15,289 bases of DNA, from the NCBI GenBank assembly GCA_002305915.1, contig DBRJ01000044.1, positions 1-15,289 on the forward strand. Direction: 5' to 3'. Numbering within the stretch: position 1 is the first letter of the stretch; the number at the start of each line of letters is the position of its first letter. The notes beneath the pieces were generated by a model. The model saw only the letters and a program-made list of their open reading frames with translations. It ran no database searches and was not told the DNA's origin. The DNA is from Pelotomaculum sp. UBA1371. GTDB lineage: Bacteria; Bacillota; Desulfotomaculia; Desulfotomaculales; Pelotomaculaceae. This document shows positions 1-6,107 of this stretch, piece by piece. The position numbers and the translations under genes are program-made.

Positions 1-342
1 CAACCCGGCCAGGCGGGACAGGCTGTCCCTCACCAGCTCCGTTTTCAGCTTCAACTGCTCTGTGTACTCAATATGCTGGAGCTGGCAGCCGCCGCAGGTG
101 CCGTAACTGGCGCAGGCAGGCTGACACCGGGCAGGGGACTGCTCGAGCACCTCCAGCAGCCTGCCGCGGGCGTAGTTCCTCTTTATATTGACTATCTCGG
201 CCAGAATCCTGTCACCCGGCGCTGTACCGGGGACAAAAACAGCCATCCCGTTGTGCCGTCCCACTCCTTCACCGGCGTGGGTAAGCCCGTTTATTTGTAG
301 CCTGATCTTGTCCAAAGTCCTTAGAATCTGGCGGCCTTCCAT
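1..342 (-). CDS. rlmD: 23S rRNA (uracil-C5)-methyltransferase RlmD/RumA family, N-terminal part
   Basis: The gene is truncated by the left edge of the window; 114 codons are present. Reading leftward from the ATG at 342, the protein starts with a TRAM domain (about residues 9-65, containing GLTHAGEGVGR and VFVPGTAPGD). This is followed by a cysteine cluster, RCQPAC-x5-CGGCQLQH-x2-Y-x2-QLKLK, the N-terminal Fe-S cluster signature of the RumA/RlmD/TrmA-like SAM-dependent RNA methyltransferases. Members methylate a uridine at C5 in 23S rRNA. The catalytic Rossmann domain lies outside the window, so the exact target uridine (1939, 747 or another) cannot be decided. An ATG at about 362 with a better AGGAG site is out of frame and reaches a stop after about 32 codons, so I keep 342. 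The gene lies 41 bp downstream of the exported-protein gene and may be cotranscribed with it. Confidence 0.88.
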   Translation of the reverse strand, partial: MEGRQILRTLDKIRLQINGLTHAGEGVGRHNGMAVFVPGTAPGDRILAEIVNIKRNYARGRLLEVLEQSPARCQPACASYGTCGGCQLQHIEYTEQLKLKTELVRDSLSRLAGL

Positions 343-383
343 ACTGCAGCCCCCGCCTGTCCATAATTACTCCTGCTCTCCAT

Positions 384-1364
384 CTAGGGCAGCTCCACAT
401 AGAGCTTAATTTCTTTTATAATTCCCTTTTCAACTTCAAAGGTCAGATACTCATATCTTTCCCTGTTGATCCCGTACGCACAGTTATTAGGATCGGATCT
501 CCCGTCGGGCACCATTTCGAGGCCAGTATAAGCTTCTTTCAACCCGGTGAGGGGGGAGCCAACAGTAATGCCCCGGGGTGTTCGCAGTTTTGGGCTTGTT
601 AAATCCATGCTCATGAGCCAGAAGTCTTTCCCGTTGTCCCGGGGTGAGAACATTTGCACCACGAGGCCTTCATATTTCAGCGTTTTCAGGTGAGAACCCG
701 AATGTGTGTCAGCTTCCCTTCCCAGCACCTCATTGGTCTCTGCTACTGGTTCGCCAAGGACAGCGCTCAACTCCGCCTGGTCATACCAGTTTCGTAAAGT
801 AAGCTGCCCCCTGTCCGAGATCAAAGAATACTCGCCAACACTCTCTGGTGCGTTTTGACCGGTGGTTGTACCTGCCGGTTCTTCCCCTGCGGGCTTCTTA
901 AGGGAAAAGCTCTCAATAACCGCGTCAAATTCTTTTTCCAGGGCTCTGAAATCCTGTTCTGTTTTTTCGGAAGCATCCGGTGGAACCTGAACATCAGTAG
1001 CATGAGCCCAGCCAAAATAATAAGCAACGGATTCCCCAAGGTACCTGAAACCGTACATATCCTCCAGCCCTTTTAAGTCTTCCCGGGTGAATTCCCCTTT
1101 ATCATAGATTTCGATTCTGCCAATCACACCAAAAATCTGTTCCGGATACGCTGCCTGCACCTCTTTAGCAACAAAGCAAATAGATTTGCCCTCTTCCCTG
1201 ATCTCTACTTTTTCTGCAAAATCGCCGGGCAAGTTTAGAGAGAAACCAAACTTCTCATTTTCATAGACAAAATCCCCTCTGCTATCGCTGTCGCAGGCTG
1301 CAAACAAAGCTGGACATAGAAATAATGTTGTCAACAACAAAAATAACACTAAAACACGTTTCAC
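384..1364 (-). CDS. Exported protein of unknown function, possible lipoprotein
   Basis: I do not recognise a named family. I chose the GTG at 1364 (326 aa) because an AGGAAAGGA site lies 9 bases upstream and the signal peptide then begins at once. The ATG at 1490 would add about 42 residues encoded by GGGACAGG repeat DNA. Residues 1-24 form a signal peptide (VKR, a hydrophobic stretch, then ALFAAC); Cys24 could be lipidated, though Phe at -3 is atypical for a lipobox. Residues about 30-150 contain a motif (FVYENEKFGFSLNLP) like one in the exported protein ending at 4909. A Thr/Gly/Glu-rich linker at about 157-172 is followed by a second domain to the C-terminus that includes TPRGITVGSPLTGLKEAY, which looks like the TPRGI-x-VG-type domain of other clostridial lipoproteins. 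It probably acts at the outer face of the membrane. rlmD follows 41 bp downstream. Confidence 0.75.
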   Translation of the reverse strand: MKRVLVLFLLLTTLFLCPALFAACDSDSRGDFVYENEKFGFSLNLPGDFAEKVEIREEGKSICFVAKEVQAAYPEQIFGVIGRIEIYDKGEFTREDLKGLEDMYGFRYLGESVAYYFGWAHATDVQVPPDASEKTEQDFRALEKEFDAVIESFSLKKPAGEEPAGTTTGQNAPESVGEYSLISDRGQLTLRNWYDQAELSAVLGEPVAETNEVLGREADTHSGSHLKTLKYEGLVVQMFSPRDNGKDFWLMSMDLTSPKLRTPRGITVGSPLTGLKEAYTGLEMVPDGRSDPNNCAYGINRERYEYLTFEVEKGIIKEIKLYVELP

Positions 1365-1392
1365 AACTTGCCATCCTTTCCTGGAAAGTATT

Positions 1393-1497
1393 GGACAGGG
1401 ACTGATGGGACATAGGAGCATGGGGTGGAAACAGAGACAGGAGGACAGGCAGGCCAAAGGGACAGGTACCTTGACCATACCCTGTGGCAAAGGTACC
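1393..1497. repeat. GGGACAGG-type repeat cluster
   Basis: The segment holds a run of related words: GGACAGGGAC (1393-1402), GGGACA (1407-1412), GAGACAGG (1434-1441), GGACAGG (1443-1449) and GGGACAGGTACC (1459-1470). The last is followed by TACCCTGT (partly complementary to ACAGGTA) and a second GGTACC at 1492-1497. It lies upstream of the exported-protein gene at 384-1364. It is one copy of the palindromic repeat family seen in other gaps of this window and appears degenerate. Confidence 0.55.
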
Positions 1498-1613
1498 CGT
1501 TATCATTTATGTAAATCAAGCAAGAAAGCAGAGAGATGTTCATTAAGAGTAAAGGAAAGTTCTTTTTTTCTCCTTCAGCTTCCAGTATTACCTCTACTCC
1601 CGGCGGACCACTG

Positions 1614-1655
1614 CTATCCGTCGAAGTTCAGCCATTTCTCATAGTGCCGGTATGA
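1614..1655 (-). pseudogene. Possible vestige of a binding-protein C-terminus (very short)
   Basis: Just past the stop codon of the permuted binding protein (1662-1664) and one further stop (TGA, 1656-1658), the same frame reads SYRHYEKWLNFDG and then a stop at 1614. The word YEKW resembles the C-terminal helix found at the end of canonical SBP_bac_3 proteins. It could be the remnant of a second lobe lost by deletion, or chance. There are only 13 residues, so confidence is low. Confidence 0.2.
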
Positions 1656-1661
1656 TCACCC

Positions 1662-2447
1662 CTACTCCCTGACCAGGGCTGCTATACCGCCTGTATAGTA
1701 GGGTTCAGAGAAGAGGACGCTTTTAGCTCTTTCATCCGTGATGGTAATACAGGCACCGATCATGTCAACCTTACCCGCGATCAAGGCCGGGATCATCCCG
1801 CCAAAATCCAGGTTGATGATTTCCAGCTGCATATCCAGGTGGCGGGCAATATACTTAGCCAGTTCAATATCAAAACCGACGATTTCCTGGCTTCCGTCTA
1901 CAAAGGAAAAGGGCTCCGTCACTGCCGACGTCCCGAACCTCAGGACACCCCTGTCACCGGAAAGAGTTATGTCCGGCATGGCTGCAGGAACTCCTTCCTC
2001 AGGAATCCACCGTTTTAACATTTCAGCATACTCACCGTTACTCTTCAGTTCGGCAACAACTTCGTCAATTGCAACCTTCAGTTCTTCATTTCCGGGCTGC
2101 ACAGCAAATCCATAGTTGTCTACAGTAATCATCTCGGGCAAAACCCTAAGACCCTGGTTTTTAGCTGCTATATTCTTAAGAATAGGCTCATCATAAGCTG
2201 CGGCATCAGCTTTACCGGTCTTTACAGCCATGCAGCAATCCAGTACAGTGTTATAATACTGGAACCTGGCATTTGGGAACCTGGATAAAACCAGTTGATC
2301 CGCCACTGTACCGGTAGGAACTGCAAATACCTTACCCTCCAGTTGGGAAAAGTCAGTAATTTTCTCTCTCTCACTGCAGCCTCCAAAAGCAACCAGCATA
2401 AAACAAAGCAGTAGTCCCAGCATCCCCATTATTCTTTTGTTGAACAT
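1662..2447 (-). CDS. Circularly permuted polar amino acid-type ABC substrate-binding lipoprotein
   Basis: A 261 aa lipoprotein of the SBP_bac_3 type (polar amino acid binding, periplasmic-binding-protein fold II). A GGGAG site lies 8 bases before the ATG. The signal peptide ends at VAFGGC, so Cys24 is the likely lipidation site. Lobe order is inverted relative to the family: residues about 30-148 match the usual C-terminal lobe (FSQLEGKVFAVPTGTVADQL, GKADAAAYDEP, then YAEMLKRW). Residues about 167-260 match the usual N-terminal lobe (GVLRFGTSAVTEPFSFVDG, IVGFDIELAKYIA, LIAGKVDMI, ITDERAKSVLFSEPYYTGG). From memory, a similar permuted arrangement occurs in clostridial proteins where this module precedes a fused permease. 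No permease or ATPase gene is adjacent here. The ligand is probably an amino acid but cannot be named. No clear terminator is visible downstream. Confidence 0.85.
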   Translation of the reverse strand: MFNKRIMGMLGLLLCFMLVAFGGCSEREKITDFSQLEGKVFAVPTGTVADQLVLSRFPNARFQYYNTVLDCCMAVKTGKADAAAYDEPILKNIAAKNQGLRVLPEMITVDNYGFAVQPGNEELKVAIDEVVAELKSNGEYAEMLKRWIPEEGVPAAMPDITLSGDRGVLRFGTSAVTEPFSFVDGSQEIVGFDIELAKYIARHLDMQLEIINLDFGGMIPALIAGKVDMIGACITITDERAKSVLFSEPYYTGGIAALVRE

Positions 2448-2510
2448 TAAAACATCTCCCCACTCTTTCCAGATTCTCCAACTCGCCTTAGAATGTCACG
2501 CCTTGATAGT

Positions 2511-2652
2511 CAGGGGCAGGATAAGGTATCTCCCCTGTCCCTGTCATTGCAACCCCCCATGACCTGAGCAAGTGCATGAGACAAGGTACAAGGTATTGCC
2601 CCTTGTCCCTGGCACCGGGGTGGGACATGGTACCTGCCCTGCCCCTTGTCCC
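2511..2652. repeat. Tandem cluster of GGGACAGG-type inverted repeats
   Basis: Three imperfect inverted repeats lie side by side in the 313 bp gap between the PurF-like gene and the permuted binding protein. They are CAGGGGCAGG (2511-2520) with CCTGTCCCTG (2534-2543); GACAAGG (2580-2586) with CCTTGTC (2601-2607); and GGGACATGG (2622-2630) with CCTTGTCCC (2644-2652). Centres contain GGTATC, GGTATT and GGTACC. This resembles a REP/REPIN-like cluster. No protein-coding gene is evident in the gap; the rest shows nothing else I can support. Confidence 0.7.
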
Positions 2653-2760
2653 GCCATCACATTCATTTCTTAGCTATTTTATCCCATACAAGATAAAAAA
2701 GGAAGCAAAAAGAATTTCTCCCTTTGCCTCCCTGTTCACCGCCGCCAGGTACAAGATCTG

Positions 2761-4167
2761 TTACAATTCTTTGCCGTTCCAGCAATACGTACAGATCTTA
2801 TCCCCGCCGATACCGATTGCCTTAATCATGTCATGGATATTCTGGTATTTTAGTGTTGAAAGGTTGAGCCGTTTACTGATGCAATCAACCATACGGTTGT
2901 ACTGCTCCGTTGCGGGATCACAATACGCTTCAAGAGACTCCGGTTCTTTGCCTTCAAGCTGGATAATCGCCTGTCTTGCCGCAAGATCCATTACCGATCT
3001 GGATCTTGAGAAGTTCAGGTATTTACAAATGTAAACAATAGGCGGACAAGCTGCCCGGATATGGACTTCACTGGCATTGCATTTATAAAGCAGGTCTACA
3101 GTTTCTGAAATCTGTGTACCGCGGACAATTGAATCATCGCAAAAAAGCAGGCGTTTGCCGGAAACAAGTGCATGAATGGGCATCAGCTTCATTCTTGCAA
3201 CAAGATTTCTTATTTCCTGGTTCTGCGGCATAAAACTCCTTGACCAGGTCGGTGTATATTTTATAAAAGGACGTCCATATGGTATTTTAGATTGGTTCGA
3301 GTAACCGATGGCATGTCCGACACCCGAGTCAGGCACTCCGGCAACCATGTCGATTTCTACATTGTCGTTTTTGGCCAGTGCCGCCCCATTTCTATAACGC
3401 ATGACCTCAACGTTTACCCCTTCATATGTTGAGGACGGGTAACCATAATAGACCCATAAAAAAGCGCATATTTTCATCTTGTTCCTGGGTGGCGCAATCT
3501 TCTCAATACCTTCCGGTGTTAAAAAAATGATTTCTCCGGGGCCCAGTTCATAATAGAATCTATAATCGAGGTTGGCAAAAGTACAGGATTCCAAGGAAAC
3601 GCAATAAGAACCTTCTTTCTTACCAACTATTAAAGGAGTCCTGCCCAGCTTGTCCCTTGAAGCATAAATACCCTGCGGAGTCAAAAGCAAAATCGAACAG
3701 GAACCTTCAATCAACTCCTGCGCTACCAACAAGCCATCCTTAAACGAATTCTCATGATCAATAATTACAGATACAAGTTCAGTAGGATTAATAGTACCCT
3801 TATTTGTTTCCAGGAAATGAATATTCTTCAAATTAGAGAAGGCTCTTTCGGCTATATTATCCAAATTATTAATTTTCCCCACTGTGCTGATGGCATATTG
3901 ACCAAGGTGTGAACACACTGTCAAGGGCTGGGGTTCTGTATCGCTTATACAGCCTATGCCCATATTTCCTTGTACTTTTGAAAGTTCAGCTTCAAATTTC
4001 GCTCTGAAATGTGTATTTTCGATATTGTGAATCGACCTGTTGAAACAACTGCCGTTCCAGATTGCCATCCCCCCTCTGCTGGTTCCCAGATGGGAATGGT
4101 AATCCGTACCAAAATATACATCCATTACACAATCCTCTTTAGAAACTACACCAAATAATCCACCCAC
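2761..4167 (-). CDS. PurF-like amidophosphoribosyltransferase paralogue lacking the glutaminase nucleophile
   Basis: The 468 aa protein is close to the length of Bacillus-type PurF and begins at GTG 4167, with AGGGGTG upstream. PurF makes phosphoribosylamine from PRPP and glutamine. Residues 1-36 correspond to the Ntn-glutaminase start, but the invariant Cys after Met is Gly (MGGLFGV instead of MCGIFG). The NG of the glutamine-site strand appears as GKINN (97-101). RDKLGRTPL (171-179) matches the RDPLG-x-RPL element. The PRPP loop is intact (CDDSIVRGT, 343-351), as is the IKYTPTWSRSFMPQNQ region. Cys234, Cys381, Cys459 and Cys462 align in context with the Fe-S ligand cysteines of B. subtilis-type PurF. 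I infer a PRPP-binding enzyme that cannot hydrolyse glutamine by the normal route; it may use ammonia or do something else. No purine genes are adjacent. It appears AT-richer than the flanking exported-protein genes. Confidence 0.85.
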   Translation of the reverse strand: MGGLFGVVSKEDCVMDVYFGTDYHSHLGTSRGGMAIWNGSCFNRSIHNIENTHFRAKFEAELSKVQGNMGIGCISDTEPQPLTVCSHLGQYAISTVGKINNLDNIAERAFSNLKNIHFLETNKGTINPTELVSVIIDHENSFKDGLLVAQELIEGSCSILLLTPQGIYASRDKLGRTPLIVGKKEGSYCVSLESCTFANLDYRFYYELGPGEIIFLTPEGIEKIAPPRNKMKICAFLWVYYGYPSSTYEGVNVEVMRYRNGAALAKNDNVEIDMVAGVPDSGVGHAIGYSNQSKIPYGRPFIKYTPTWSRSFMPQNQEIRNLVARMKLMPIHALVSGKRLLFCDDSIVRGTQISETVDLLYKCNASEVHIRAACPPIVYICKYLNFSRSRSVMDLAARQAIIQLEGKEPESLEAYCDPATEQYNRMVDCISKRLNLSTLKYQNIHDMIKAIGIGGDKICTYCWNGKEL

Positions 4168-4206
4168 GAAAACTACACCCCTAAAATAGATCTGGTAAAA
4201 ACCCTA

Positions 4207-4254
4207 GCATGTAACAGGCAAAATGCATTCGACAGATATACCCAAATTACATGC
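4207..4254. promoter_or_regulatory. Inverted repeat upstream of the PurF-like gene
   Basis: GCATGTAA (4207-4214) and TTACATGC (4247-4254) form a perfect 8 bp inverted repeat 32 bases apart, 40-87 bases upstream of the GTG. A related CATTACAT follows at 4263. The whole gap 4168-4380 is AT-rich and must hold the promoter, but I could not pick a convincing -35/-10 pair. I do not recognise a purine riboswitch or PurR box. Operator function is a guess. Confidence 0.25.
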
Positions 4255-4386
4255 ACTAATAGCATTACATTTTTACAAAGATATTGCAACAATTTTTTAT
4301 ATCCAGATTAGTAAAGAGATTTTTAAGTTAAGACCATATTAACAAATTATGCAATATAAGGAAGCAAACTTTCCTGCTTACCATGT

Positions 4387-4410
4387 AAAAAGAACGCCTC
4401 TTTGCGTTCT
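4387..4410 (-). terminator. Second rho-independent terminator after the GerMN gene
   Basis: On the minus strand, AGAACGC and GCGTTCT (4404-4410 and 4391-4397) form a 7 bp stem with a 6-base loop, followed at once by a T5 run (4387-4391). It lies about 60 bases beyond the first terminator, giving a tandem pair that insulates the PurF-like gene from the upstream operon. Confidence 0.75.
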
Positions 4411-4451
4411 GCTCCCCTAAATACAAATACTCCTGCCTTTAGAAGCCATAG

Positions 4452-4490
4452 AAAAAGGAAGCAAGCTTAAACGGCTTCATCCTTGCTTCC
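4452..4490 (-). terminator. Rho-independent terminator after the GerMN gene
   Basis: On the minus strand, GGAAGCAAG (4482-4490) pairs with CTTGCTTCC (4457-4465), a perfect 9 bp stem with a 16-base loop, followed by T5 (4452-4456). It begins 37 bases past the stop codon of the GerMN-encoding frame, supporting that frame as the real end of the transcription unit. Confidence 0.85.
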
Positions 4491-4526
4491 TGCTCTCAAT
4501 AATCTTAAACTCACTTTGCGGGTTGC

Positions 4527-4931
4527 TCAAATTTGTTCCCAGTCATTACGGGTGAAGACCTCCGGCTCGCAAGGGGCTCCCGCCAGCCAGGACCAGAAAA
4601 CCCCCTCATCACCGTTAAACGCGAATCGCAGTGCCTGCACGTCCGGAAACTGCTTAAACACAGTCCATGTAATATCCGCCATGACCCCTCCAGGTCCGAA
4701 ACTGGTGGGTGACGGAACCTTATTTTCCCCAAACAAGTTGCGAAAGTCGGCGAAGTCCAGGGTGAGCACATCACCACTGCTGTTGCGCGTGATACCGCGA
4801 AGCATGCCCGCACTCCGCTCCGAAAAGTGTGAACGGTAGCCGCGCAAGTACTCATCCTCCGTGGGTCCCTTCAGCATCTCTTCCAGTGCGGCTTGTACGG
4901 GATCAGCATCACCGGGAACCTCCTGGTTCAC
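4527..4931 (-). CDS. GerMN (sporulation and germination) domain, C-terminal part of a frameshifted exported protein
   Basis: The frame encodes up to 134 aa from a GTG at 4931. It contains the body of a GerMN domain as found in GerM and many clostridial lipoproteins: DPVQAALEEMLKGPTEDE, then LTLDFADF, GGVMADITWTVFKQFPDVQALRFAFNG and a C-terminal WSWLAGAPCEPE region. GerM-type domains occur in exported proteins linked to sporulation and germination; the biochemical role is unclear. The first strand of the domain (VVQVYFISTG) is encoded at the end of the upstream frame, which overlaps by 23 bases, and no signal peptide is present here. This is therefore best read as the C-terminal part of the protein starting at 5910, separated by a +1 shift at the G5 run 4931-4935 (minus strand). 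A stand-alone gene started by the GTG is the less likely alternative. A terminator follows 37 bases downstream. Confidence 0.8.
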   Translation of the reverse strand: MNQEVPGDADPVQAALEEMLKGPTEDEYLRGYRSHFSERSAGMLRGITRNSSGDVLTLDFADFRNLFGENKVPSPTSFGPGGVMADITWTVFKQFPDVQALRFAFNGDEGVFWSWLAGAPCEPEVFTRNDWEQI

Positions 4932-5910
4932 CCCCTGTAGATATGAAATACACCTGCACCACCTGAGAATCTGCCGTCACGCTTTCAGCTTCTGTGTTTT
5001 CAAGCGGTTTGAAAGGGTTGCCCTGCAAAATTTCTTCTACTTCTTCATAACCCGCCGGAAATGCATAGTTGTAACGGGCCGGCAGGGCAAAAACGTAACT
5101 GCTGTTACTACCCAGTTCCCTTGGTCCCACCGGCGCAGCGCCGATATGAAATTTTCTGCTTTGCATTGCTTTCCACTGGCCTTGCGTGAATATCATAATG
5201 GGTATGTCCTGTCGCTGGTTTTGCGCGGTCCATTGCGGATGTCTGATAGAAATCAGCGGGCCTTTTTCTACAGCCACTGAACCTCCGGGAGTAAAACCTT
5301 CCCATTCGTCCGCGATAACCGAATAACCCCGCCAGCTCTCCGGCAAGGAAAAACTAAAGCCATATTCAGTGTTCTTGTACACCGTTGCGCCGGCTTCCAC
5401 GTATGAGTCCATCTGTACAGCAGTGATTAGCCAGCGGTTTTTCAACTTCTCCACTTCAAGTGTGATTGGCCGCCTGGCAGCAGCACCGCCGTTTACCATT
5501 TCCACGCTGGTCATTTCAATTATTTCACCCTTAACCAGGTACCCGGACTCTGCTAGCTCGTTCACGCTTAAAATCTCTATACGTTCCGGCCACGGACTTG
5601 AAAGCAGCCTTCCCGGGACTTTTTGAAGATCTTTCTGCCATTCTGCCAGAAGCGCAGGAGCTATAAAATCGCCGTAGTTCTCCTGCACACTCTTATTCAC
5701 TGTCTCCTGGGGAGCCAGCAGCGAGACTGATTTCAGCTTTCTGCCGAAATCTTCAACCAGCCTCACAACCTCCTCCTGCTCATTTTCATCCTTAATCATA
5801 CTTTTCTGGCCGTTCACAAACAATTTGACGGGGTTACCGGCTAAAGCTGCCGTTGCCAGAATACCCACCAGGAGAGCAATACAGGAAACAACTAACCATT
5901 TCTTTTGCAT
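4909..5910 (-). CDS. Exported protein of unknown function, N-terminal part of a GerMN-domain protein
   Basis: I chose ATG 5910 (333 aa) because GAGGTG lies 6 bases upstream; the in-frame GTG at 5919 lies inside that site. Residues 1-24 are a signal peptide, probably cut by signal peptidase I after ATAALAG. NPVKLFVNGQ follows, reminiscent of the start of copper amine oxidase-like stalk domains but too short to claim. Residues about 45-165 form one domain (ending RWLITAVQ). Residues about 178-300 form another (YKNTEYGFSFSLPESWRGY, ISIRHPQW, QDIPIMIFT, FHIGAAPVGP, YVFALPARYNYAFP) that I recognise as recurrent in clostridial exported proteins without a name. The frame ends STGGEPGGSR after reading through the G5 run. 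Removing one G would join it to the GerMN frame as one protein of about 459 aa. It is secreted or cell-surface; its function is unknown. Confidence 0.78.
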   Translation of the reverse strand: MQKKWLVVSCIALLVGILATAALAGNPVKLFVNGQKSMIKDENEQEEVVRLVEDFGRKLKSVSLLAPQETVNKSVQENYGDFIAPALLAEWQKDLQKVPGRLLSSPWPERIEILSVNELAESGYLVKGEIIEMTSVEMVNGGAAARRPITLEVEKLKNRWLITAVQMDSYVEAGATVYKNTEYGFSFSLPESWRGYSVIADEWEGFTPGGSVAVEKGPLISIRHPQWTAQNQRQDIPIMIFTQGQWKAMQSRKFHIGAAPVGPRELGSNSSYVFALPARYNYAFPAGYEEVEEILQGNPFKPLENTEAESVTADSQVVQVYFISTGGEPGGSR

Positions 5911-5990
5911 TGGAAACACCTCGCCCTAAATATCTTTGCAGTCTTATAGGGACATCTATTTCTTTCAGGATGAAGCAAGCCTAACAGGCA

Positions 5991-6020
5991 ATATTAACGG
6001 ATTTACTAATGAGTTATCAA
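5991..6020 (-). promoter_or_regulatory. Possible sigma-A-type promoter for the GerMN-protein gene
   Basis: On the minus strand, TTGATA (6015-6020) and TAATAT (5991-5996) are spaced by 18 bases, about 80 bases upstream of ATG 5910. The -35 matches 5/6 and the -10 only 4/6. The region is AT-rich, so a chance match is possible. Confidence 0.3.
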
Positions 6021-6107
6021 TGGGCTTATTGAAATAAATTTGTTAGATTTAGTATTTAATAAGCCTCTTATGGACGCCGTCAAAAATTGACGAGAGTCTT
6101 GCTCTAT

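Noticed and set aside
73..409. Two plus-strand open frames (73-300 and 188-409)
   Set aside because: They lie opposite the clear RlmD/RumA N-terminal coding frame and have low-complexity products with no recognisable motif.
1365..1543. Upstream in-frame extension of the 384-1364 gene to ATG 1490, and overlapping minus-strand frames
   Set aside because: The extension translates the GGGACAGG repeat region, and the hydrophobic signal peptide would no longer be N-terminal; the other frames have no family match.
2511..2652. CRISPR array
   Set aside because: The repeats are imperfect palindromes of varying length and spacing, without uniform spacers or cas genes.
4168..4380. Purine riboswitch or PurR box before the PurF-like gene
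   Set aside because: I could not find the conserved three-way junction bases of the purine riboswitch or a recognisable PurR box; the region is simply AT-rich with one inverted repeat.
6078..6092. CGTCAA/TTGACG hairpin after the lipoprotein gene as a terminator
   Set aside because: The stem is only 6 bp with a 3-base loop and has no T run on either side.
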